DNA of 64,000 nucleotides from Drosophila miranda. Lineage: Eukaryota; Arthropoda; Insecta; Diptera; Drosophilidae. A program made the position numbers and the translations under genes. The stretch is taken from contig NW_022881614.1 of the NCBI RefSeq assembly GCF_003369915.1, forward strand, positions 21,244,336 through 21,308,335. Reading direction: 5' to 3'. Positions 1 to 9,100 of the stretch are shown in pieces; position 1 is the stretch's first letter; every line of letters begins with the position of its first letter. The notes under the pieces were generated by a model. The model had not been told where the DNA came from. It ran no database searches and was given only the letters and a program-made list of their open reading frames with translations.

Positions 1-149
1 GTTTTTTTTTCGTGCTTATGTTTATTTATTCATGTTTTTCGCATCTTTTTGGTTTTGTTATTGTAATATTTATACTTATTTGCGAATTTTCTGCAAACTG
101 AAGAGACATTGATATGGATGTATGTATATATGTATGTATATATTTTGTA

Positions 150-536
150 TTAATACGAATTTAGCTTAACCACTAACAATGAGTTAATATTTTCCGCACT
201 TAAAGAGCAACGTTTTTCATTCAAAATATAATGAAGTGCTGAAAAGGCTCTTTCGACCGATACCTGAGTGGCCGGTGTAGCCAGCACCACCTGTGCGAGC
301 GAATTCAAGTGTGGTGATCTTAGCTTCATGTCGTTAAAAAGCTGCAATATATCGGCATTTAATGGTAAACGGCCATTGTTCATAGCAAAGTTCTCCACAT
401 CAGTAAAAATTTTGGAAAGTTGTTCAGGAACAGGCTCATTTTGGGTTTGGGACAGTGTCTGACACAATTCACAAAGGCAAGTGATCGTTGCCACAGCCAC
501 CACACGTACAAGCACGCATACATACGCAAAAGACAC
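150..536 (-). pseudogene. hAT transposase C-terminal (dimerisation) fragment, copy A
   Basis: About 128 codons are open on the minus strand. The C-terminal part carries the hAT dimerisation signature: a TQVSVERAFSALHYI-like stretch, then EKRCSLS, then a short hydrophobic helix ending LLVVKLNSY. In active hAT proteins this region dimerises the transposase. The RNase-H-like catalytic core (DDE) is absent, so no active enzyme can be made. The upstream 30 or so codons look like read-through of non-coding sequence rather than transposase. The same fragment recurs at 34198-34629 and 57894-58280 in the same position within the LINE. Confidence 0.75.
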
Positions 537-652
537 TTTTTTCGTTCGCTCGCGACAAGATGCTCAGTGAAAAACAGGAACAAAAGAGAAGTGAAAAAAA
601 CGGTCTTTGCTTGAGCGAAGAGCGAGTTGAGCAAAAACAGATTTGATCGGGT

Positions 653-1024
653 TGTTCGGAGCAGAACCCAGCCGATTAGCTGCTTGCCAAATAGCACCTA
701 ATTCTTGGCCCTCAGCCGCTTATTTTGTTTGTTACTTATGTCTATGTCACTCATTTGTTTGTTAAAGCTTTCCGCTTGCTTGCCCTGCTAAACGCTCTCT
801 GCCAGCTCGCTCTTCGCTATCTCCGCTTTGCGTCTGCCTACCGACGTCGGCCGAGCGAAGCTGCGCTTAGCGATCGGAGCGGCAATGTAAAGGGCAGGCA
901 AGCCACACTTGCAATTTGGATGTCATGCATTAAAGAACATATCGTAATTTTATTTCTGCGCCGAGTTTTGTTTAATTCGAAATAATTAGTCGGCCGATTG
1001 GGGATAAAAAACATTATCTGCACA
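653..1024 (+). repeat. TRAM 5' LTR (372 bp)
   Basis: This direct repeat matches 3733-4104 with only scattered differences and begins TGTTCGGAGC. It directly precedes a primer-binding site at 1032. The equal length of both LTRs and the flanking CGGGT duplication fix its borders. Confidence 0.92.
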
Positions 1025-1031
1025 TAAAATT

Positions 1032-1049
1032 TGGTGACCCCGACGTGAT
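1032..1049 (+). promoter_or_regulatory. Primer-binding site complementary to tRNA-Trp
   Basis: The 18 bases TGGTGACCCCGACGTGAT lie 7 bp after the 5' LTR. They are complementary to the 3' end of animal tRNA-Trp including CCA, which is the primer used, for example, by avian sarcoma-leukosis retroviruses. This is where minus-strand DNA synthesis would start. Confidence 0.88.
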
Positions 1050-1437
1050 CTCTGAGTTGCAGTGTCAATTAATAATCATTCGCGATCGACATTCGTTAGC
1101 CCTAGCAAATTTTCGGCGGTTAAGCACAATTCGGTGCTAAAACACACTTACATACACCTACATACACGCATTGCTGGCTATTAATTTCTCTGTCGCGACA
1201 ATTCGGTCAGTGCAGTGCGGTAGGCAGTGCAGCGAACTCACTAATACACACAAGCGGAGTACAAAGCGGAATCGGACAGCTCGCACAGCCGCACAGCTAA
1301 AGGCATTAGCTGTAATCCCTTTGCTTTCGGTTCCCCCGTTTATACGTATACAGGGTGTCTTTTTCGGTCGTGCTGAGTGACTCTTTTAAAACCTCAACAA
1401 CACAGCACCTGAGCCTACCAATGTCGCGAACGCAGCA

Positions 1438-3240
1438 ATGCCGAGTGATGTAGATTTCTACAAGCACAAGGCCGAGTCCATCGCGCGCCAACTAAAGGCC
1501 ATGGATCGGTTTCTTACCAAGGAAGAGCTTGCCGAGTTAGATGAGGCAGAACTTCAAGCTCGCTTAGAGCAAATCGAGCGAATGAATGCGGATTTCGATG
1601 CCGCTCAAACGAGCCTTGAAAGGCTGGATTTCCTGCAGTTAGCCCATGATGCCCGGCTGGACTTTTCGAATGTTTATGTCAAGGTTAGGTCCAGGCTGTC
1701 GCGGGAGTTGATGGCTGCTCGCACGGTAAATGTTGCCAATTCAACGGCTCGGCATACTCTCGAGGGGAATTCGTCGTTGTTCGCCTATAATAGTATAGGC
1801 CGTTCTCGAATGCCCGAGTTGCAGCTTCCGCGATTCGGTGGGAACTACATGGATTGGCCAGAATTCCACTCGATGTTCTCGACAATGGTGCACAAAGACC
1901 ATAGTATACCAATCATCGAAAAATTCCAATATCTTCGTGGATGTCTAGATGGTGCTGCGCTGGATACGATTCGTTCCTTGGAACTTTCTGAGGAGAATTA
2001 CGACAAGGCGTTGAATTTACTAATGTTGCGATTCGATAATAAACTGTTACATTTTCAGGCACACGTCAAGGCTATTTTCGGGCTGCAAGGGGTGGAGAAG
2101 GGCTTGGCTATCGGCTTGCGCGCGCTCAGCAACAAAATCAATTCGCACTTGCGTGCACTTCAGACCTTGGCGACCCCGCAGGAGATATCCGATGGGTTGC
2201 TGATCTTCATCATAGGTACGAAACTGGACCACAAAACAAAGGAGAAATGGGAAGAGAACTTGCCGACGTCAGGATTGCCTCGGTGGTCAAGCATGGCCTC
2301 ATTTCTGGAAGCGAGATGTCGGATGCTGGAGAATTTGGGATCAGCCATGGCAACAAGTTCTAGTCAACAGGTGAAAGAAGACAAACCTGTCACCCTTATC
2401 ACCTCCAGTAACGACCATCCTAACCCCATATGTAACCATTGCAATTCCTCAGAGCATTACATATCTAGATGTCAGGCATTCCTGAATCTCTCTGCGCTTG
2501 AACGATACAAAGAAGCAAAGAGGAGCCGCTTGTGTTTGAACTGCCTCAACAAAGGCCATGAATTGCAGAGGTGCAGGTCAGGACTTTGCAGGCATTGCCA
2601 GGCCAAACATCACACGCTACTCCACATTCCATCGGGAACTGGTGCTTCATCTTCCTCTTCACCTGCCGAGGAATCGATCCAGCAAGAGGCCGCGACTGTG
2701 CTTCTAGCAAGCGGGTGTTCTAGCCCTCCCCCCTCGATCCAGAAATCTCAGCCTAGCCAGAACGTGTTGCTACCTACTGCCCTCGTCCATGTAACAGATC
2801 GTTATGGAGCACTTATCCCATGTCGTGCCATTTTGGATTCTGCATCACAGGCAAACTTTGTAACATCTAGACTTGCTGATCAGTTGCAGTTGGATCATCG
2901 CTCGTCTTATGTTCACATCTCTGGAATCGGGGATTCCATTCTACCTTCGAGCAAGTCTGTACATATAGTTGTACAATCCCAGGACGCAAGCTATCGAGCT
3001 TCCTTCGCTGCAATTGTCACCAACTCAATTACGGAAATGCAGCCTAACTTCGGCGTAGACGCAAAGGATTGGCCAATGCCGAATAATCTAAAACTAGCTG
3101 ATCCTAATTTCTCCAAGCCCCAACGTATCGATCTGTTGATAGGTTCTGGTTTGTTCTTCGATTTAATGTGCGTCGGACAGATTCGACTATCAGCCCAATT
3201 GCCAACATTGCAGGAGACAAAACTTTGTTGGTTAGTATAA
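1438..3240 (+). CDS. TRAM Gag-protease polyprotein
   Basis: A 600-codon open frame encodes a BEL/Pao-type Gag. The order is an N-terminal helical region (residues about 1-95), the DUF1759-like Gag core (about 125-290, with motifs such as LPRFGGNYMDWPEF), zinc-knuckle-like Cys/His clusters (about 325-400, including CNHCNSSEHYISRC and CLNCLNKGHELQRC), and an aspartic-protease-like DUF1758 region (about 455-590, with AILDSASQANFV). The catalytic triad position reads D-S-A instead of D-S/T-G, so protease activity is doubtful. The start ATG follows a leader of about 390 bases after the primer-binding site. The frame ends at a TAA where other BEL elements continue into reverse transcriptase; here the pol core is missing. 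Confidence 0.85.
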   Translation: MPSDVDFYKHKAESIARQLKAMDRFLTKEELAELDEAELQARLEQIERMNADFDAAQTSLERLDFLQLAHDARLDFSNVYVKVRSRLSRELMAARTVNVANSTARHTLEGNSSLFAYNSIGRSRMPELQLPRFGGNYMDWPEFHSMFSTMVHKDHSIPIIEKFQYLRGCLDGAALDTIRSLELSEENYDKALNLLMLRFDNKLLHFQAHVKAIFGLQGVEKGLAIGLRALSNKINSHLRALQTLATPQEISDGLLIFIIGTKLDHKTKEKWEENLPTSGLPRWSSMASFLEARCRMLENLGSAMATSSSQQVKEDKPVTLITSSNDHPNPICNHCNSSEHYISRCQAFLNLSALERYKEAKRSRLCLNCLNKGHELQRCRSGLCRHCQAKHHTLLHIPSGTGASSSSSPAEESIQQEAATVLLASGCSSPPPSIQKSQPSQNVLLPTALVHVTDRYGALIPCRAILDSASQANFVTSRLADQLQLDHRSSYVHISGIGDSILPSSKSVHIVVQSQDASYRASFAAIVTNSITEMQPNFGVDAKDWPMPNNLKLADPNFSKPQRIDLLIGSGLFFDLMCVGQIRLSAQLPTLQETKLCWLV

Positions 3241-3690
3241 GGAAGCATTGATAGCTCGGAGAATAAGCGTGCTGCTTTAGCCGCTTTTGAAAATTCCTCG
3301 TGCATCTCTATTGACGATTTTCGACCCACAACGCTGGAGTACCAAAACTTAGAGCAGCAATGCAGGAAGCAGCTGCTCGAGTGCCAGGTGCAAGTGGAAA
3401 AACTGCGATCGGAGAATCAGGAACTGCAGCGCGAACTTTTCCATATATTAAAAACCTACATATCCACGCTAAATGAAATTCAACTTTCAACAATTTCTAC
3501 ATTGCCAAATTTCCTGCCATTCTATACAATTACAGAGGTTCCCGATGATCAAGACGTAATCACGACAAGCCGCCTTCGTAAAGAAGCGCCGATTGCTGCG
3601 TTCGACGATCATCCCAGCGTAGCCGCCAGCTGCGCCCAAGCAAGCATCTTCAAGAGGGCCGTTGGAAAAATAGCGGTTCTGCCCCTTTAG
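3241..3690 (+). CDS. TRAM downstream frame with coiled-coil segment (in phase after a single TAA)
   Basis: After the TAA at 3238-3240 the same frame stays open for 149 codons. It contains a heptad-rich segment (EKLRSENQELQRELF and surrounding residues) predicted by eye to be a coiled coil. The C-terminus (KRAVGKIAVLPL) resembles the tail that follows integrase in BEL/Pao polyproteins. It is therefore probably the 3' remnant of a pol gene whose RT-RNase H-integrase core was deleted. In TRAM copy 2 the corresponding frame joins the protease region without a stop, at about 14577-15092 on the minus strand. The origin of the coiled coil is unknown. No ATG lies close to the start of the frame. Confidence 0.55.
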   Translation, partial: GSIDSSENKRAALAAFENSSCISIDDFRPTTLEYQNLEQQCRKQLLECQVQVEKLRSENQELQRELFHILKTYISTLNEIQLSTISTLPNFLPFYTITEVPDDQDVITTSRLRKEAPIAAFDDHPSVAASCAQASIFKRAVGKIAVLPL

Positions 3691-3732
3691 GATGGATCTG
3701 TTGAAAGCCTTTGCCTTCCAACGGGGGGTGAA

Positions 3733-4104
3733 TGTTCGGAGCAGAACCCAGCCGATTAGCTGCTTGCCAAATAGCACCTAATTCTTGGCCCTCAGCCGCT
3801 TTTTTTGTTTGTTACTTATGTCTATGTCACTCATTTGTTTGTTAAAGCTTTGCGCTTGCTTGCTCTGCTAAACGCTCTCTGCCAGCTCGCTCTTCGCTAT
3901 CTCCGCTTTGCGTCTGCCTACCGACGTCGGCCGAGCGAAGCTGCGCTTAGCGATCGGAGCGGCAATGTAAAGGGCAGGCAAGCCACACTTGCAATTTGGA
4001 TGTCACGCATTAAAGAACATATCGTAATTTTATTTCTGCGCCGAGTTTTGTTTAATTCGAAATAATTAGTCGGCCGATTGGGGATAAAAAACATTATCTC
4101 CACA
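3733..4104 (+). repeat. TRAM 3' LTR (372 bp)
   Basis: Direct repeat of 653-1024, preceded by a purine-rich tract (ACGGGGGGTGAA, 3721-3732) that would prime plus-strand DNA synthesis. It is followed by the target duplication CGGGT (4105-4109). Confidence 0.92.
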
Positions 4105-4196
4105 CGGGTCTTTTCAGTCCCTTTTCTCAATGTGTTCGTCAATGAGAGGTTTTTATCAGACACGCCGAAAGTGTCAACAGTTATTTGCGAGCTATG

Positions 4197-6163
4197 GTTT
4201 TATGTCTATGAGCCTACTGAAAATAGGGGAAGAATAGGAATAGAATCCCACAGGGCTCTTGTCTGTCGCCCCTCCTTTTTAATGTATACACAAAAAGACT
4301 ACATCAGATCTGTGATAGAAATACTCGTATGATGCAATTTGCAGATGACTTCGTTATAATCTCTCACAACAGAGAGTTTACTGTAGCGGTTGAAAACCTT
4401 AATAAAAAACTAAATGACTTTAACCTTCTATGTGGTGATCTCGGTTTTAGCTTCAATCCAAGCAAATCTGCAGCAATGAATGTAGGAAAAAGGCAGGTCA
4501 GAGCGGTAAATATTTCTGTTAGAAATGTGCCTATACCAAATCGAAAAGATATCCGTTTCTTAGGCAGACTTATTAGCGCAAACATGTCAAATGTCAGTCA
4601 TGTAAAAATGGTTAAAGAACAAACAAAAAAATGCAACAGACTCCTCCAGCTTGCGACTACTATCAAATCAGGTCTAAAACCTAAAACAAGTACCAACATC
4701 TTCAAAGCTTTTATTAGAACAAAACAAGAATATGCTATCACAAGTTTTTCAGACATGGGATCTGGAGCAAGTAAAGATATAGAAATAGCGCAAGCTAAAT
4801 CACTCAGAAGGTGTGTTGGGGTGCCACCTGACACAAGCAAACACGAAATTTTTGTCCTCGCTGGTGTAATGCCACCTGTTTTCAGGGCGAAATGGCTTAC
4901 AGCCAAAGAACTGCTTAAAATTAAAAGGTTCAATCTAACAATGTTTGACGAGCTAATACGCTCAAAAGCGGATACGAGTTACACACGTACTTTATGAGAA
5001 TTTAATTCCATCTTTGTAAACACTCAAGAATGTGATAGTGTTAACACATGTAACAAAATCCATGTATTAGATAAATTTTTAACTAAGGGTAAAGAAGAAT
5101 ACTCGAATGAAGAAATAAAAACTATATTTTATAAGATTCTGAACAAGTACAGAAAGGACGACTGGAACATTCTATCAACAGATGCCTCAGTTACAGAAAG
5201 TACATGTGGCATAGGAATAGTAGAATGGCCTAGTGGAAATATCCACAAGTACAAAATAGAAAACAGATTATCTTCAGTAGGTGCCGAACTCGTAGGCCTT
5301 AAAAAGGCCTGCGAACTATGTCTTAAATATAATTACAAAAAGGCTTTGATTTTAAGTGATGGATTAGGAGCTATTAATTTAATTAAAAATAAGCATAAAG
5401 ACTCGTACCTAGTGAATGATATTCACAACATAATTAACCAATCAGACATTCAGAAACTTGACATTCTATGGGTCCCTGGTCACAAGGGTGTGGCCATCAA
5501 CGAAAAGACTGACATAGCAGCAAAGGCTGCTACAAGTGAGGGGTTTACAATAAATATAAAATACAGCTACAAGGAGGCTCAAAGAGAAATTAGGAACTTT
5601 TTAGTATACAAATGGAATGAGGACTACAGGACGAAGTGTAGGACGAAGGGATCCAGCCTCATAGACATATTTCCAGACATACCCAGTAAACCCTGGCATT
5701 TTTCTCTTAAATGGAATGCTAAAAGCATCAAGACCATTAACAGACTTATGACGGAACACACATACGACAAAGTCTTCCTACACAGAATCAAAGCAATTGA
5801 CTCAAATATCTGCGAAACGTGCAATGTAACTGAATATGCCGAACACCTGATCTTCGATTGCCAAAGATTTGCCGGGCACAGAATATTAATAAAAAAAGAG
5901 CCGCTACATCTCAGAGAGCTGGCAATCTTCATCAGAACTGCTGACTTAAACTTTTGACCCCTTTTTTCTTCATCATGTTATAAAGTAATTTCAGTTTATT
6001 TTCTAAAACAGTTAAGTAATTTTCCTCTTTTTTTTATATACCCACCTGTCAAACTCGCCAAACTACATCACCAGTATCTGATCAATGTGGCTACAGTGCT
6101 ACGATCAAAATTCCGATCATCCTTGAGATGATTTAAAAAAAAAAAAAAAAAATAATAATAATA
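4197..6163 (+). mobile_element. I-clade LINE, copy A, 3' half
   Basis: After the hAT end and its GTTTTATG duplication, LINE sequence runs to a poly(A) tract and TAA repeats (6134-6163). A TAA-repeat tail is characteristic of I-type LINEs. The body encodes the later part of reverse transcriptase and an RNase H domain, followed by a 3' untranslated region of about 175 bases. The tail abuts the thr start codon directly, so the element sits at the thr translation start. Its 5' half lies left of the window. It matches copies B (40186-42168) and C (58492-59737) closely. Confidence 0.85.
4205..5957 (+). pseudogene. I-clade LINE ORF2 remnant A: RT palm/thumb and RNase H
   Basis: Frames across this stretch encode the second half of RT, including the FADD catalytic box (QFADDFVIISHN, near 4335-4370). 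An RNase H domain follows at about 5165-5545, with acidic residues in STDAS, GAEL and SDGLGA and the late HKG...D motif. A Cys-rich tail (CETCNVTEYAEHLIFDC) is typical of LINE C-termini. The region equivalent to 40214-40240 is shortened and rearranged, removing the conserved GGIPQG segment. A TGA at 4995-4997 (TTATGAGA against TTAAGAGA in copy B) ends the RT frame, and about 40 residues are missing near 5880. It is not functional. Confidence 0.85.
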
Positions 6164-6176
6164 ATGTCTGCCGATA
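6160..6176. repeat. Target-site duplication at the thr start (partner 30268-30284)
   Basis: The 17 bases AATAATGTCTGCCGATA at the LINE A / thr junction recur exactly at 30268-30284, directly before the inferred 5' end of LINE B. The first few bases could also belong to the LINE's TAA tail, leaving at least 13 bp as the target duplication, a normal length for I-type insertions. Confidence 0.7.
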
Positions 6177-9100
6177 TAGTGAAACAGTTGAAAGGCACTC
6201 GATCCGATGTTGAGGCTGCGGCCACGACAATTAAGCTGAAATTCAAGGAATTCAGCAAGGGCATCGGGATAAACGACGCCTCCTTTCCGCTAAGATATGA
6301 GTTGAGCGTGTTGCGCCTTGAAGGACAATCTGCACCAGCATGACGATCTCTACTGCGACATTGCGGCCACCGTGGTACCACACGTGGAGCCCTACGAGGA
6401 GAAGCCGAGCCTGTGGGAAGCTCATCTAACGAGCCTGCGGTACATACATCGTGAGCTTTGTCAGGAGGTAAGTTGAAGAACCAAATGCTTGCTAGCTGGT
6501 ATCCTAATTGTACGGGTGCTTCGCAGAAATCCCTGACGGAATGCCAGAAAATGTACGGCCTAGTCCGATCGCAGCCCTGCCGCCTGCAAGGGGAGGCTGA
6601 CTACAAGTTTTATTTGGACATCCATCTGACGCACTTCAATGGCATTCACTTGCAAATGCAGAAGGAGACGTTGCCCATCGCCGCCACAGATCAACTATAT
6701 TACGCCTTGGAGGCAATGGGTGTCCTCTTTGACACCATGCGCCAGCGTAAAGTGGCAAAGAATGCGGCTCTCCTGGTCCAGCTGAATGATGCCCTGTTCA
6801 GCAAGCGAGGCAAAGCCTTTCTGATGTACCTGAGCGCCCTTCCGCCCGAGAGCACGACGAAAATGTACGACCCGCTTCTCAAGCTCCTGAGCTGCAGCTG
6901 GGCCACACCCAGCTCTGAGCTGACTACTCAATTCACGGAGTATCAGGGCCTGGTTCTGGCACTGATGCAGATCGACATGTTTTCCATAGAAGCGCCGCTC
7001 GAACAACAACTGGCACTGAAGTTGCTGCGCATTTGTCGCGACCTGTACAAGGACGTCTCTCCGCAGAACTACTCCATCCAGCTCCTCTACTACTATGTCA
7101 AGCTGTTGTACGTGCGCGAGGCTACGGCGGACTTCAAGCGGACTTACATCGATCTGTGCTAGAAGTTCGTCTACTTCTTCGAGCACAAGGGCGCGACGCA
7201 CGCCAAAGAGCAGTGGTTCATGGACCTGCTGGTGTTCTTCCAGCGCCTGCAGACGCTGCTTCATCAGAGCAGCAACAAGCCTCCCTTAGACATTTTTTGG
7301 CAGCAGCTCGAGGGCGACCACAGTCCCGAGGTATACATCGCCCACTTTCAACTGCTGCATGGCTGCCTTGGGCTGACGGTGAACGTAGTGAGGAGTCCGC
7401 TGGGGACCAGCTGCTCCAACGAGGCCTGTAAAAGCATTCGCAGGCATTGCCTTCTCTCCTTCGGGATGTGCGCCCTGGAAGCTTACGTTAACTGGCAGCC
7501 GACGACCGAACAGAAGTCGGACAAGGTACGTCTGCCACAGCTGGAAAACCTTTTACCTAATGAGCTTTCTCTTCAGGCACCCTATAAGCCGCTCTTGGGC
7601 ATTCTTGGCTACACCTTGGACGTGGCCAAGAGCATGAAGTGCCTGGGGCCCTCCGCCATGGAGCTAGTCAAGCTGGTGCGTCTACTGGCACTCGTGGCCG
7701 AAAAGGTAGCGTGTCCCGAACAAATGTCCCTTGTGCTGGCCTTCTTGGAGCCCTTGCAACATCTACGACCGCTCATCACCAGCCAGAATATGCTTAGTGT
7801 GCTCCGGCGAATCTACAAAGCCAGTGTCCACTGCAAGAGCTCCGACATGGCCAACCGTCTGCAGTCCACCTACCTTGCGGCCCAAACGAATCCCTCGCGG
7901 TTGCGTTCACAGCTCTTCGTCCACTACCACAATGCCAATAATACGGAGAAGTGCGTCTACGAGTGGCACGAGTCCAGTCCTATGCCCAACCCCCTAACCC
8001 CCGCCCAAAAGAAACAGCTATACGATGTGGATCTGTTGGCCGTGCTGCACTTCCAGAGTGCGCGGCCCGTACCCCTGCTGCAGTCGCTACTACGCTGCCG
8101 TCACAATGACTACCACCTGGTTCTCCTGGCACGCAAGATGCGCACCGACAGCGAGGTGGTGCGTCAGTGCGAGGAACTGCGCTCCCAGCTGCAAAGCACG
8201 GCCCTCAAGCAACCGCTCAGCCGCATGCAACAGCTGGCCATTGGCCATACCAGTATCAGTGTGCTGCTGGAGGCTTTGGAGGCACAGAAGACCAAGTTCT
8301 CGATCAAGGAGACGGCCGAGAACAGCCTGGAGGAGTTAATCGTCAAGAACAACTTGCTGGAGCCCTGCCCAATGGGGATATCGTTGATGTGGGCTTACCA
8401 AAGCGTACTCGAAAGATACAAGGCCAACATGAAATAATCGATTTACTCGATATTTATCTGTGGGACTACGTTGGTAGACGTGATTATCATTGGCTGGAGA
8501 TATTTTCAAGTGATATAAGTGAATCTTCAGATGTCTCCGATGATGAGTAAGAAGAACGAAGAAGAAGAAGAAAAAACACAAACACAAAACAAAAAATGCA
8601 GCAATTGTAGACCCGCAACGAAACAAAATGTTCGATATACAGTCCCAGATATAACCTAATCCATATTCTAGCGATATATACATATAAATGATACATAACC
8701 AAATATCGAAGGCAAAATTTAAAACAACACACATACATGTATTTGGGTACCAAAATTTAGGTTTATATAAAATATTTATTCTCCACTTAACGCAACGAAA
8801 TTTTCAGCAACTTTTCCGTACTTGTATTAAATTAAATTATATTTAATACCATCCAATAAGTGGTTACCATTAAGCCTTAAAGATCAATGATATATCATTA
8901 CCTATGTATACACAATTTTAGAGATAATAAAATAAGTAAACAAATAGATTTTTCAAAATAGGTGATATCAAATGTGTAAACAAACTATGCCTTTCAGACT
9001 GAATTGTAAAGATAACAAAATACAAACATTCTTTAATCGGGTTTCCACTCATTTTTTTTGAAGTTAAAAAGCGATAACTAAGTAAAACGCACATAGAAAA

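Larger units (their letters stand above)
653..4104 (+). mobile_element. TRAM: TRAM-like BEL/Pao LTR retrotransposon, complete and non-autonomous
   Basis: The element is 3,452 bp: two 372-bp LTRs beginning TGTTCGGA and ending CTGCACA or CTCCACA, a primer-binding site, a Gag-protease frame, a short coiled-coil frame and a purine-rich tract before the 3' LTR. The 5-bp target duplication CGGGT flanks it, and the unoccupied site is visible at 58393-58397 in LINE copy C. Reverse transcriptase, RNase H and integrase are absent, so mobility would need proteins supplied by another element. As I recall, the published TRAM element of D. miranda is 3,452 bp with 372-bp LTRs; the identity of both numbers is the basis of the name. 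A second copy is at 14232-17093. Confidence 0.9.
1..4196 (-). mobile_element. hAT-type DNA transposon remnant, copy A (interrupted by TRAM)
   Basis: Bases 1-652 and 4110-4196 match the complete copy at 57479-58483, so the window opens inside this element. The right end reads TTTGCGAGCTATG (4184-4196) and is followed by the 8-bp target duplication GTTTTATG (4197-4204). An 8-bp duplication and a transposase dimerisation-domain remnant are hAT hallmarks. TRAM (653-4104) interrupts it, with CGGGT duplicated at 648-652 and 4105-4109. The strand given is that of the transposase remnant. The left end lies outside the window. The element is non-autonomous and lies within an I-clade LINE. Confidence 0.85.
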
